This document shows positions 43,943-54,815 of a stretch of 64,000 nt of DNA, one piece after another (position 1 is the stretch's first letter; every line of letters starts with the position of its first letter). Location: contig JACYXH010000091.1 of assembly GCA_026745465.1 (NCBI GenBank), positions 2,826,001 to 2,890,000 of the forward strand, written 5' to 3'. Under the pieces are notes generated by a model. The model searched no databases, was not told the origin of the DNA, and saw only the letters and a program-made list of their open reading frames with translations. Source of the stretch: Lota lota. Its lineage: Eukaryota > Chordata > Actinopteri > Gadiformes > Lotidae. The position numbers and the translations under genes were made by a program.

Positions 43943-46900
43943 CTGACAAGAGATTGACACACCGGAGACAGGAAAGGAACAATGATGTACAACTGGGGGT
44001 GACAGAAGTTGCAAGTGTAATGGGTTGTCTGAACGATTGAGCTACCTGTCCCTTTCCTGGGTTCTCCTTGGGGATCAGCACAGAGACCACCGAACCATAC
44101 TTCTGGCACTCCTCCTTCATGTCTTCCAAGATATCTGCAAAACAAAACCCTTTAATACCACACTGGGGATTCTGAAGTGAAGTGCTGGCAAACACAGTAA
44201 CGCCCAATACCTGCACGTTACCTTAATAGGAGTGGCATGAAATACTCAAAGCAACTTTACTATATCAAAAAGATTACATGACAGGATTAAAGATGCTATC
44301 GCTAGCCAAATCCCTACATGAATTGGCAATTGACCCGGTAACCCAAAACTGCCAGTAACAATTAACACAGACAATAGCATGAATTGGACCTATAGACGTC
44401 AATTTGGGTCCATATCTTGTCTTTTGTTGTTTTAAACTTTGTGAATTCAAGTGAAGATTTGGACCAGGATCAATCCATATTTACTATGTAACCCACTACA
44501 CTTTTCATCCAATAAAAGTCGTTTCAGGGTTAGGTTTTCCTCCGCGCCTACCCTCGTACTCGTCTTCATTGTGCAGTTGGTTGTCGTCGATGAGGTTGAG
44601 GAGACGCAGGACGGGAGACGGCAGAAGAACCAGGTCTTCAACGTGAGGAGCTAGCAAAATAATAAGCATTAGCTTTGCCAAAAAGTGGTGACATATGATG
44701 TGTATTGTGCCTCTCATTGTATTTTAGCAGCAAAACATACCAAAGGGAATGCTAAAAAACGAATTCAGCCGGGCGGCTTCAGCAGTCACCCGGTCCTTTG
44801 GGTCTTTGCAAAGCATGCTGCAGGTGGCAAATTATATAAGGAGAAAAGCTCAATATTAAACAGTGTAGTCAAGAGCAGTGCAGGTATAGACCCCCAGATA
44901 TACAGACAAGCAACACTACACTTTATGTAGTCCATTACAGGTTCAATTTAACGAGTGAAAAGGTTACCTTTTGATAAGGTCTCTGAGGTGATAGATGGGG
45001 ATGGCAGGCCATACCATCGTCTTGCTGGCAAAGATATGGTCTACTATGGCTGAATTGTTTTCCTGAGAGAAATGATAATCATTTAAGCATGCTTTGTAAC
45101 CGTTTATTACCGTTACCAGTTTCATAGTAAAAACAAACAAAACTTTAATTTTTTAAACGTGGTGATTTCTCACTCAATTTGGTATATGGTAATATATGGT
45201 GTTTTAATGCTTAAATACCAGTAGGGTTTACGCAAACAGACAAAACTGAAATTACTTTCAGCAGCACCAAATTATTGAGTGTCCACGTGGACAATGGAAA
45301 TCACATGGGAGGAAACCAGCAAAATAGGTATAGCTACACCGCACCTCCCACTCTGGAGAGTGGATGGTCTCTTTGAGTTTCATCCCAGAGTACATCTCCA
45401 GGAGGACGATGCCCAGGCTCCACATGTCCACGGCCGTCGAGCAGCCCGAGTCCCCCTCGGCCTCCAGCCCGGCCCTGGCCAGGCTGTTCTGGAGCTCCGC
45501 CTCCGGGGCGCGGTAGCCGTCTGTCTGGATGTACTTCACGTCCTAGAGGAGGAGGGAGGCGCTTAAGAAGTTGGGTTGGCTTGAAACCACAAGCTGGTCA
45601 TGGGACAGGATGTAGCACTTTTACAAGTAATCACTTAGGCCACTCAAAGCTTATGTCATGCCCGTCATTAACCAATGCAATCTGAGCTACTTCTTGAGCT
45701 GCAGTGATGTAGTGGAATGATCACTTGCATAGGCTTGGGGCTATGATCAGCAGTTATTTTAAAGCAATGGAATGAAGTGGCCCAATCTTTTCCCCTTTCT
45801 CAGATGAGGCCCACACACCTGGTGTCCGTCTTTAAAGCTCAGTCCAAAGTCAATGAGTTTGAAGCACTCATCATCTGCGCTCCACAGGATGTTGCGTGGC
45901 TTGAGGTCTGCATGCACGTAGCCCTCGCCGTGCAGGAAGGCAAGGGCATCCAGGACGTCCCGCGCGCAGTGCTGCACCATCCACATGGAGTGGCCCTGTC
46001 TGGGCCTAACACTATTGGAGTTTCAATGTCGACACTTAAGGGCAACGTCCTTGGCTTTGATACATTACAACCAAAAATCTAAATCATCGCAATGAAAATT
46101 TAAAAACGTCGTAAAATGGTAGTATAACTACTGCAATAGAGACATCTAGTGACAGTGCAAAGAACAAACCAAGCAATAATGAAGGCTCCTCCTACTCTCT
46201 GATAGCCCGTAGATTAAGCAGGGTAAATGGTTGCTGAAGTTTTGTACCAAGGGCCATTTAAGATCCAGCATGGCAATTGAGACTACATTATTTAAATATT
46301 TTTTTAATGGATGAAATACTGCATTATGCCACTAACCCATATAAAGTAACAGCAAAGACAGTTACAGGGTCTCATTACTAAAATCAAGTGCTAACCTTTC
46401 CTCAAATCAAAATATTGGCTTCATCAACTGACACTGGGATTCACCTTGACTCACGTGTAGTTGTATTACAGCAACCACAACACACACTGTACACCCAATA
46501 CATGCATACCTTCCACTGCCGCCTTCGGTACTAGAGATAATGGCCTGGGTGCTGCCCCTCACCAACAGCTCGGAGACGCTCACATCCAAGAGCTCTAGCA
46601 GAAGACAGTGTGTGGGCACCCCCACACAGCTGTGATTGGTGAACACTCCATACAGAGTCACTGAGGATGGGAAAGGAGAACAAATAGACCCTTAGGAGAA
46701 ACAAAAACATATCCCTTTAAAGCGTTCACATTTCAAGAGGATTTTAATGGTGCAAACTATTAACCATGATGCAAAAGCCAAATGTGCCCCTATTTTTTTA
46801 GGAATCATCATTTCCTTTTTATTCATTATTCACCTGACATTGTTAAAACGGTGTGTACCAAATGTAGGCCCGAAACAACAACATAAAGTGTCGTTAGTTA

Positions 46901-47211
46901 CCGATGTTTTTGCGTCCCTGTATGTCTTCTAGCACGGACCTCTCCTTCTGGTAGCCGTAGTCTCCTCCCTGTCCGTCGGCTTGGAACTCCTTGACGGCCG
47001 CGGTGGTGGCTCTACCTGAGCTCACTTGGTACACCGAGGCCGACACTCCCTGGCCAAGCCGCTGCTCCACATTCCACAGCTCCCCGAATATCTCGAACAG
47101 CACCGGCTTCATGCTCTGGTCCACACCCTGCTGCGACGCCATGCCAACTGGACTGCTGCCGGACCCTGGCAGCGTTACCTTTCCAGCCGTGTCGGAGCTA
47201 CACTGGGCCAT
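43796..47211 (-). CDS. uhmk1: uhmk1 (KIS), U2AF homology motif serine/threonine kinase
   Basis: Nine coding exons in 3.4 kb, all with GT/AG sites and matching phases, give a complete 448-residue protein (human 419). KIS phosphorylates splicing factors such as SF1, as well as p27Kip1 and stathmin. Kinase domain: glycine loop LGQGVSASV near residue 52, catalytic Lys in AAVKEF (K74), HADLKPRN with catalytic D185, DFG at 204-206, and APE after YIQTDGYR (226-228). The C-terminal RRM-type UHM covers roughly residues 347-445, with GQVFVEYTNSNESKEA and RTFDGKFVVATFYP. The start chosen is the ATG at 47211 (MAQCSSD). The reading frame is open further upstream but has no earlier ATG in the stretch examined. 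About 30 extra N-terminal residues precede the conserved part. Human UHMK1 also lies near NOS1AP. Confidence 0.96.
44046..44134 (-). CDS. uhmk1: uhmk1 exon 8, start of UHM
   Basis: 89 nt. It encodes DILEDMKEECQKYGSVVSVL and IPKENPGKGQ. Acceptor GCAG, donor GTAGCT. Confidence 0.93.
44552..44650 (-). CDS. uhmk1: uhmk1 exon 7
   Basis: 99 nt. It encodes APHVEDLVLLPSPVLRLLNL and IDDNQLHNEDEYE, the linker between kinase and UHM. The donor is taken as GAGG|GTAGGC, which makes the following Asp codon in phase. Confidence 0.92.
44741..44817 (-). CDS. uhmk1: uhmk1 exon 6
   Basis: 77 nt. It encodes MLCKDPKDRVTAEAARL and NSFFSIPF, the end of the kinase domain. Acceptor CAG, donor GTATGT; one base at each end is part of a split codon. 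Confidence 0.93.
44968..45062 (-). CDS. uhmk1: uhmk1 exon 5
   Basis: 95 nt, short for the minimum length of ordinary ORF listings. It reads ENNSAIVDHIFASKTMVWPA then IPIYHLRDLIK, matching the human NSSAIIDHIFASK and YHLRDLIKSML segments. The donor is GTAACC. Confidence 0.93.
45345..45542 (-). CDS. uhmk1: uhmk1 exon 4, activation segment
   Basis: 198 nt, phase 0 at both ends. It encodes DVKYIQTDGYRAPEAELQN and VDMWSLGIVLLEMYSGMKLK, close to human. The donor is GTGCGG. Confidence 0.94.
45819..45999 (-). CDS. uhmk1: uhmk1 exon 3, catalytic loop
   Basis: 181 nt, from acceptor CAG before 45999 to donor GTGTGT. It encodes MWMVQHCARDVL, YVHADLKPRNILWS and LIDFGLSFKDG. A nearby AG three bases downstream is rejected because it breaks the phase. 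Confidence 0.93.
46510..46660 (-). CDS. uhmk1: uhmk1 exon 2
   Basis: The acceptor CAG precedes 46660 and the donor is GTATGC. It is 151 nt and encodes TLYGVFTNHS and LLLELLDVSVSELL. The donor giving AG|GTATGC was chosen because it keeps phase with the next exon. Confidence 0.9.
46902..47211 (-). CDS. uhmk1: uhmk1 exon 1
   Basis: From the ATG to donor GTAACT. It is 310 nt, leaving after one base of a Val codon. It encodes the N-terminal extension, the glycine-rich loop and the ATP-binding Lys74. Confidence 0.93.
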
Positions 47212-47680
47212 TAGTAACTGCGAGACGTCCACTTGAAGAGCCAGTCAGCTAATTGACAGGTAGAAGCAGCTGTGAGAGCATCGTGAGCCGGGTCCTATGA
47301 GCGGTTGAAAAGTATACCGGTGCGTCACCAGCCACCAATTAGCACTAAGACGACCCCATAAGCGTACAATAACCAAACACAGTGCAGTCGTTACGCATGT
47401 TAATTTTCCAATACTGGCGCTGTCATAAAAAAAAAGCTTCTGATAGACGACTGATATACAACAGTGAAGCTAGCTCTTAGTGTTTTGTAGTAACGTTAGC
47501 AACGTCGAAGCAGCCAATACACTTTTCAATCCTTAACATAACAATGTGGATCAATATCGTACAGTAGGCTACTCAAACGATCAATCCTAGCAATCTGTTT
47601 GTAGTTCTAGGAAAAGTTTCAGTTCTTCACTGAGTGAGGTGCAACCAGCTGAGCAAGCTTGTTGATGTTTTCACACTATC

Positions 47681-47688
47681 ACTTCCGG
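47681..47688 (-). promoter_or_regulatory. ETS-type motif in the probable uhmk1 promoter
   Basis: CCGGAAGT on the uhmk1 strand, about 470 bases upstream of the ATG; a second 'ttccgg' occurs near 47748. Such motifs are typical of TATA-less housekeeping promoters. No TATA box was noticed nearby, so the transcription start is unknown. Confidence 0.35.
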
Positions 47689-47999
47689 TGGTTCTTGATT
47701 CAGTCGACATTTAAAAAAAACGTTTAATGCATACTGCCTCCTTCAGTTCCGGCGTATATTTTTATTGTTTGCCTTTATATTTTTTTATTCATGTTTTATG
47801 TTTTCGGTATACATAAAGCATAATGTCAATATCTGACGTAATAAAGTAGAGCAAGTATTTTAACTTAAATATAGATATAGATTAAATAAAATCTCTAGAA
47901 CGGAGAACCTTTTGTATGGTTAATTATAATGTTTCTATTGGATTCTGAAAATGTATCATGCAAGTTTATTTAAATCTCACCACAATCTAACCTTGGTAT

Positions 48000-48159
<160 letters not shown>

Positions 48160-48591
48160 TAATTGTAATATTTCTGGAAAATTGTACGGTATTGTTTTTA
48201 ATAAATTGTCTGACTGTCACCAACTGACTATTGAAAGATAATTGATGATGTTTTGGTGTACATGTGACATTAAAGGAGCCCTATGGCTACAAATTAAATT
48301 AACATTTTATTTGTTGGCTACACTTATATTGTATGTTTTTATTCGTTTAGTAAAGAGGAAATGTGTAGTCAGCCAGAAATTGGCCTTTTCAACTGCTGTC
48401 CTCCTTCAGAACACTGTTCCCGTATGTCGTCAGATAGCCAATACAAACGGTGACAGTGGAGCATAGTGCGCTCTCCAAGCCCGACACCATACCGTCATCA
48501 GAAAAAGTTATTAGATTGGAATGTTTCGTTGTAGACGGAGGGAAAATCTTCATAGAAAATACATGTAGAGATAGGCAGCAGATATGGGAGG

Positions 48592-48619
48592 ATTGGTGAT
48601 AGGCCGGCCTATCACCAAT
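48592..48619. repeat. 28-bp perfect palindrome
   Basis: Two 14-base halves around GGCC|GGCC with no spacer; symmetry fails at the next base on each side. Confidence 0.93.
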
Positions 48620-49576
48620 ACCAAGTGGGAATAATTTATCATGCTTTTTTATAGTATATGTTCTTCAACTGTTCCAGCAATGATGGTAGTATTTCTAGAT
48701 GTTTTGATTGGCACATCTTAGACTGAAAATAACTAGCCTTCAGTTACTGGTTTCAAATAAAGGTGTGTGATATTTTATTTAAACAACGTAGGCCTATACA
48801 TTTCAGTATAGATTGCACATCTTTGGGAAGTGAGTCATTAGAAGTTAGGGCTGAACAAATCCAGTAAATAATTATAGAATAAAAAAAAGGAAATGAGAAA
48901 TTGTAATTTGAGTGGTTTCCTTGAGTTGTGTACCATTTAAAAATGAATACCAACAATTAACTAATTCTTAATCCTATGCCAAAACAGTGTAGAGTACTTC
49001 GCACTATAGCTAAACCAAATGTGTCCCTTGGTCTCTCCCTTCTTAATGTTTCTCCTTGTCTCAAGAATAAACATAACTTTTATTTAAATGTTTTTTTGTT
49101 TGCATCTTTTGTTACAACTCCAGGGAAACGTGTTATTCAATGGTCAGGGAAGATGGATTCAAAATATTTATATGCAGGGTGTAACTGAAACGATTAAATT
49201 AAGTTGGTTCATTGTATGATCTTATGGAGCTATGGGTTAAGGTATTTGTGATGGGTGTGAGTGGTGACATTTCCAGCATCTAGCTTGCCAATGGACTTTG
49301 TGCTCCATCACACTTTCTTTTAAATCATTAACAAAGTGCTTTCACAAAGTAAATACTCAAAGAATATCATGCGTTAAAATGAATTAAATAAAGCAAAATT
49401 AGACTTTAAGCTTGCCTATGCTTTAGATGGTGTGACATACCCTTTATGGAATGGAGCCCAGGTTGTGCATTAGATTCAACGTTGAACATTGGTGTTCATA
49501 CATATGCACGTAAAGTCTTGCCATGGATGTCTAATAAGAACTTAAAGAGCCTTTGTGAAATGCTTGGGAACTCTGA

Positions 49577-49843
49577 TCAGAGATTAAGCTTTTCAAAGCC
49601 TAAGTTATGTCTACGAGGCCCAGGGCATGAGCTGGCCTCTGGGGAGGGTCTGTACCAGTGATGGACATGCAGGACATTCCCCAGAGGAGCCATGGGGTTG
49701 ATGGGAGTCTGGGAGACGGGGGTGGGGTCACTGGAAAGGCCGGAGGAGTGCTCATGCTCGCCTGGGTGCAGATGTGTGTGGTTGTGCTGATGGTGGTCAG
49801 TGCCTCCCTGGTGGGTCATGTTGTGCTCCTCCACTCTGGCAGC
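49577..49843 (-). CDS. Fetuin-like gene 1, exon 8 (tail and stop)
   Basis: 267 nt, 88 codons plus TGA. It encodes a short His-rich patch (HHQHNHTHLHPGEHEH) and the conserved end SSCPGPRRHNLGFEKLNL. Acceptor TGTAG. Confidence 0.9.
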   Translation of the reverse strand, partial: AARVEEHNMTHQGGTDHHQHNHTHLHPGEHEHSSGLSSDPTPVSQTPINPMAPLGNVLHVHHWYRPSPEASSCPGPRRHNLGFEKLNL

Positions 49844-50979
49844 CTACAGCCAATGACAAAACATAACAGCATGGCTCACTTGTGCCTCCAAAATAAAACT
49901 AGTGTTACAGTACCCTCAAGCCAATTGTCATAAGCATATAATTCTATGATATTTGAGATTGGAATTGTGAAGATCTGAAAATGTACATGCATGCCATATT
50001 GGACAAAAATAAGAAGACTAAACAAGTTTATCATAGGCTATTCATTACCCTTGTCGCTTAGTAACTTTGCAGAAAATAACACTGCTGCTTGCTTATGGAT
50101 GAGGTTAGAGGAAGCCATGATGTTTAGAGTGTCAGCGTGATATAATAGTTGATGCGTTGATGCGTTGATGATAGTACCTCCGGCTCATAGATCTCACACG
50201 TCACCTCAACCGGTGGCCTGTTTGGCAGCACCACAGCTTCTCTCTTGAGGATGAGTTGTGGGAGCATGGAGGTGTCATCGTACGATGTGTGTGATGCCCA
50301 ACAGAAGCCTTTATGCTGGGGGAGGGGAGGTGTAGAAACAGAAGAAGTAACGTTAAAGCTCAAAGCTTGCCCATGCATTATTGCAAAGTACCATATACTA
50401 TTAAATAGGATTTAACTCTAGGAGCACCAGCACCACTGTACTACTTTTGACCGCCAGGTCCTTTTTACCGTTTTTATTGCAATGACACCAATGCATGCTA
50501 CAAATGCCTCTTTGTGTTCAATTATGTATGTATTAGATATAATGTTTTTGTTTGGCCCACTTTTCGTTTTAGCTGTATATGTAGCATGAATCAGACGTTT
50601 TTTTCATTTAAACGTTATGCAAAATTATTTCATCACTATACAACATTAATAATCAAATGTGTCAGTTTACAAATTATCTTCCACTAGATGTCCTCGTTGT
50701 GCCCTATGTCGATAATGTTCCTCACCTGTTTAAAGCATATTGTAGTTCTCCCAGTCCCTTTGTTTTGTGCTAATTGTTTGATTGATGTTGCCTTGCATTA
50801 TTCTCTTAGCATTTTTAGTTGGCTCTCATAGCATTAATTAGATTGATATTTTAAATTGTTTATGTTTATTTTAAGATTTGTTTGTTTGCTTGACAAACAT
50901 CTTATGTAATTTTCAATTCTTAAATAAATTTCTGGTAATTTTTCTGCAATTGGTTGCACACTCTGCATTTACTGACTGT

Positions 50980-51011
<32 letters not shown>

Positions 51012-51183
51012 CTGTGTGTGTGTGTGTTGTACGTACAGCCAACGGACAGTTCATGGGTGGACAGTTGGCAAGATCATCACTAGTGTTGTTTTCCCTGGAA
51101 CACTCTGTCTCATGGATGGTGAACTCTACATTGTACACTGGTCCTTCAATCCACTAAAGACACACACACAGACACACACACAG

Positions 51184-51259
<76 letters not shown>

Positions 51260-53268
51260 TTTGATGTCTTCTATGATTCAATCAACAGAGGGAATTGCCT
51301 GCTCTGGACAGATCTTTTACCTTTGAACTGGCTCTAGTGATGTTCTGCAGGCTAAAGTAATTACTCAGAGTGCTTTCTGCATTGAACCTCTGCAAGGAGA
51401 GCTTGGTGGTGTCCATGACGATGGGATCATCAAGTCTGTCAGGTGTGGGGCAGTCGGGACACTGATCCAGCATGTCCGGAATAGGCACTTCACAAGAAAG
51501 ATCAGGGATCAAAATGGTCACTGTATTCATTCAACTTCATTCAAACTATGATGAGAATCAAAGATGGATGCTTAGTTATCATGATATATCTTAAGAACAA
51601 TGAAGAAACAATACCTCTACGATCCTGAATATGGCTTTATCTTTAGTCTGTATTCTGCCGTCTTCAAGTATTTTGTGAAAGTACGTAAGAAATTATAATC
51701 TAATAGTCTAAGGCTCCATCTTATATTTCCTGATTCTCTAGGAAGAATTCTGAACTACCATCAAAGATCAGGGGACACATACTGTAGCTACTGTCCAGTT
51801 GTTATGCTCATAGTGATCTGGATGTGATATTGGAAAAAAAATTATTGTAAAACAAAGAATTCAGACATGTGTATCCATATCGCACAAAATATGAATACAT
51901 AAATTGAAATACCTTGACGAAGCGCACAGAAGTAGCGCTGCAGCTCAAACGGGGCTTCATCGAAGACATAAACAACACATTCTCCATACACCTAACACAC
52001 ACACACACATACACACACACAGATACAACTGGTTTTCTTCTTATTTGCACAACCATTGATACCAATTCTAAGCCTTAATGTAAATAAAGTGCCAATGTGA
52101 CATGTTTCATAGCCATTTTGTTACATAGGCATTAAGTGTGTGTGTGTGTGTTTATTAGGACATGAAAAGGACATCAAATGTATCCAATATGCTTTGATTA
52201 GTATGCTATGTGTACTCTATTTAGGCTTGCTATTGGGCTATTATGTTTGGGGTTAATCCATCTCTATGATGCACCAGTGTATGAGCACAAAACGTACTGC
52301 AATATCAAAGAAACGCCTCACGTCACACTGTTTCCATGGTTTCCTGCTGGTCACATGACACTTTGTCTCCAAGACATCTATGGTGAGTTTATAGATGGAC
52401 CTTCCTTTCTCCTACTTCCACAAAGAGACAGGAAAATGCAGTCATTAAAAAAAGTTTTTTATAAATGTACTTTCGTACTTAAATTGACTTTCAAGGACTG
52501 TCTTGCTTTTGTTGCACTGAATTCATTCGGATTTCAACTCCATATTTGTAACATTTCCATTTTCTAATCTTCTTTTAATTTTACTTTGTGCAATAGCAGA
52601 GGAAGAGAGAGAATTAGAGTGAGAAAGAAGAGAGCAGCACACACGTGTTACTGTGTCTTTGTGTTTCCGTGTGTATCCCACTCTCACCTGGTCAGTTGAC
52701 GGCTGGACATCATACAGGCTGTTAAAGCTGAGGATGTACCCTTGTGTCCTGTCCCGGTTGACCCACTCCAGGGCCTTCTCTGCTATACTGACCACCTCTG
52801 GGCTCTGACAGTCTGGCTTGTCTGGGTGGGCGATGCTCCTCTGTAGCACAGCCAGCCATAGAACCAGCAGGCATGCTGTCAATGCCCCCTGCAAACACAC
52901 ACACATTGTGAGCACAAACAAAAATGCTAACATAGAAGGGCTGTGTGAGTTGTTTTTAGTGTCTTCTTCTGAAATAACCAGTAGCAAGCTAGCCTGGCAG
53001 AGGGACAGGATTCTTTGAAATTTAGATAAGAAAGATTGCTTCTGCTGGACTCAACCCCCCTTTAGCAAACAACTGCTTTCAAGCTCTGTGCCAATGGCTG
53101 TATGAGGAAAATCGATAGCTATGGAGTCAAAGGGTACACTAACACTGATTTAGGACACACTGTATCAAACGTACTGATATTTGTACCAGAATAAACATTC
53201 AGACGTTCACAATATCACATCACCACAGAGAGGGCCAATTCAACACTCACTTTGCTGGCCTTTATCAT
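49577..53268 (-). CDS. Fetuin / alpha-2-HS-glycoprotein-like gene 1 (short tail)
   Basis: Eight coding exons give 366 residues. Fetuins are secreted, usually hepatic plasma glycoproteins with two cystatin-type domains that bind mineral and inhibit some proteases. Seen: a signal peptide split over exons 1-2 (MIKASKGALTACLLVLWLAV), a first cystatin domain with the fetuin signature DVLETKCHV, and a second with QCPDCPTP, NAESTLSNYFSLQNITRA and HKGFC. The tail is short, Pro-rich and moderately His-rich, ending SSCPGPRRHNLGF. That ending recalls the CPGRIRHFKV end of mammalian fetuin-A, whose Cys joins the N-terminal part. N-glycosylation sequons include NIT, NNT, NMT and NHT. Exon sizes 114 and 167 nt equal those of the neighbouring paralogue. 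Fetuin-B remains an alternative name. Confidence 0.88.
50178..50315 (-). CDS. Fetuin-like gene 1, exon 7
   Basis: 138 nt, phase 0 at both ends. It encodes HKGFCWASHTS and VEVTCEIYEPE. It is 54 nt longer than the paralogue's equivalent, with an extra hydrophobic insert PQLILKREAVVLPNRPP. Acceptor CCCCCAG, donor GTACTA. Confidence 0.9.
51037..51153 (-). CDS. Fetuin-like gene 1, exon 6
   Basis: 117 nt, phase 0 at both ends. It encodes PVYNVEFTIHETECSRENNT and NCPPMNCPLA. Flanked on both sides by CA/GT arrays (50981-51027 and 51160-51257). Acceptor TTTAG, donor GTACGT. Confidence 0.9.
51160..51257. repeat. CA dinucleotide repeat between fetuin exons
   Basis: About 45 CA units with occasional GACA interruptions, ending seven bases from the acceptor side of exon 6 at 51153 and so shaping its upstream intron. 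Confidence 0.9.
51321..51487 (-). CDS. Fetuin-like gene 1, exon 5
   Basis: 167 nt. It opens cystatin domain 2 with DQCPDCPTPDRLDDP and NAESTLSNYFSLQNITRASS. Acceptor GAAG, donor GTAAAA. Confidence 0.9.
51913..51991 (-). CDS. Fetuin-like gene 1, exon 4
   Basis: 79 nt. It encodes VYGECVVYVFDEAPFELQRY and FCALRQ, aligned with VYGQCKATIYI of the paralogue. Acceptor TTAG, donor GTATTT; it leaves after one base of a codon. Confidence 0.88.
52298..52411 (-). CDS. Fetuin-like gene 1, exon 3
   Basis: 114 nt, phase 0 at both ends. Acceptor GTAG, donor GTACGT. It encodes SIYKLTIDVLETKCHVTSRK and PWKQCDVRR. No start-to-stop frame covers it; it was found by homology to the 38-codon exon of the neighbouring gene, to which it is identical in length. 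Confidence 0.9.
52688..52888 (-). CDS. Fetuin-like gene 1, exon 2
   Basis: 201 nt, phase 0 at both ends. Acceptor TTTGCAG, donor GTGAGA. It encodes the signal-peptide core and the start of cystatin domain 1 (CQSPEVVSIAEKALEWVNRD). Confidence 0.9.
53251..53268 (-). CDS. Fetuin-like gene 1, exon 1 (six codons)
   Basis: ATG at 53268 followed by five codons (MIKASK) and donor GTGAGT at 53250. Joined to exon 2 it gives a typical N-terminus with a basic residue before a hydrophobic core. It is too short to be found by length; chosen because exon 2 has a good acceptor and no convincing start of its own. Confidence 0.7.
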
Positions 53269-54143
53269 GTTGGGATTAAACTGGTCATACAATATCAATG
53301 TGTTGAATGTCGAGACTGGCTTGTACCATGTAAGTGTTTGTAATCCAGTGAAGTAGAAATTCCTCTCGTTCTTTTTTCGACCATCTTTTTCCTGCATAAT
53401 ATGTGGACAAGCCTTCAGTTTGTATGTATAGTGTATAAAGGTATGTCATACCAATTACTTGCTTGTTCTATTATCCTGCTTCTCTTCAGGTGTACCCTAT
53501 ATACAGTATGTATCAAATATACTTTTCCTCTTTGAATATGGGAAATACCTACAGTGTTTGTTACTTAATCAAAGTCATGGGGTAATGCTTATAAGCATTG
53601 ATAAAAGGTGATTTATTTGTGAAGGGTTGTATTCATACAACTATTCTTTATACAAAATATATAGGCCTGATGTAGTTACATATTTTAGTTTTTTGTTTAC
53701 AGAATTTTCAAATCAAATGTTATATTATCATACTTTATTATGAAAAAGCATTGTTTTTCCAAAAATATAATGTACTGATTTATTCATAAAAAGGATAAGC
53801 AGACTGATTGATTGTTGGTGATACCATTTATTTTTGTGTGCAACCAAATATATGAACACCGATTTTGTCAGCAGCTGAATTCAGGACAACTCATCATGAA
53901 AGCATACTTTCACAGCCTCACTGAAGAGGCTGTGACAGAGAGAGTGTATTATTAAGAATGACTTAACAGTTTGAACTAACGCAAACGTGGAACAATTTAA
54001 CCAAATGCATACAAAGCCAGTTTTTCATATTGCATGCATCTTTGCTCATAGTTTAGCATGGAAGGAGGTAGACCATGTTTAATTCAACTACAGGGACAAG
54101 AACATGTGTGAGGTGAGAGCAAGTCTGTTAGTTCATGAGTTCT
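53269..54143. other. Spacer between the two fetuin-like genes
   Basis: About 875 bases separate the start of gene 1 from the stop of gene 2. It should hold the gene 2 3' UTR, with AATAAA on the minus strand at 53827-53832, about 310 bases after its stop, and the gene 1 promoter. A TATAAAG-like box on the minus strand lies near 53647-53653, rather far from the ATG. Confidence 0.6.
53827..53832 (-). promoter_or_regulatory. Candidate poly(A) signal of fetuin-like gene 2
   Basis: AATAAA on the minus strand about 310 bases downstream of the TAA at 54144. Confidence 0.4.
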
Positions 54144-54815
54144 TTATGCAGCGGTCTTGAACATGGGATCAGTGGCGAAGGCCTCGTTCACCAGCATGTT
54201 ACCGGCCCCTGGGCCGAGCACGGCGGGGCAGTCTGCCGCGACGGCGCTGGGGAAAGGCTGGATGGTAGGCTCCCTCTGGTGGGGGATGTCGGGGTCAGGG
54301 ATGAGGGGCAGCGGGACGGGCACCTCGGGGCCGGCGGCCGGCGCGTCGAGGATGGCGGGAAGGGTGACGGGCTTGCCCATGGGGGGCAGCACGATCACCA
54401 TGCCTTCTGGCTGGTGGTGATGCCTGGTGGAGGCGTTGCCCCGCTCGCGCTGGCGGTGGTGGTGCTCGTGCTCATGCAGGTGGGCGTGCTGGTGGTTGTG
54501 GTCCAGGGCCAGGTCGTGGTCGTGGGTGTGCGCGGAGTCGCCGTGAGCGTGCTGGTGATGCTGGTTAAGGTTGTCGGCTGAGTGATTGTGTGTTTTGCCA
54601 TGCTGTGAGTGCACGTGGTCGAGGCCGTGGGTTTTGGCGTGCCCGTGTCCATGGGGACGCCCGTGGCCAGCGTGGTCATGGCCGTTCTTGGTGTGGTTGT
54701 GGTTATGGTCATGTGAGTGGGTGTGGTCATGGTCATGGGGTCCTTTGGATTTGCTGGTGTGGCTGTGGTCCGTCTCTCCTCCCAGCAGATGGAGCTTCTT
54801 CTGCTCCTTAGCAGT
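54144..54815 (-). CDS. Fetuin-like gene 2, exon 7 (His-rich tail and stop)
   Basis: 672 nt, 223 codons plus TAA. Acceptor TGCAG at 54818-54816. It opens TAKEQKKLHLLGGE, then the His-rich region (for example HDHDHTHSHDHNHNH), then a Pro-rich end (PEVPVPLPLIPDPDIP, ADCPAVLGPG). The imperfect CAT/CAC-rich codon repeats suggest growth by slippage or unequal exchange. Confidence 0.94.
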   Translation of the reverse strand, partial: TAKEQKKLHLLGGETDHSHTSKSKGPHDHDHTHSHDHNHNHTKNGHDHAGHGRPHGHGHAKTHGLDHVHSQHGKTHNHSADNLNQHHQHAHGDSAHTHDHDLALDHNHQHAHLHEHEHHHRQRERGNASTRHHHQPEGMVIVLPPMGKPVTLPAILDAPAAGPEVPVPLPLIPDPDIPHQREPTIQPFPSAVAADCPAVLGPGAGNMLVNEAFATDPMFKTAA

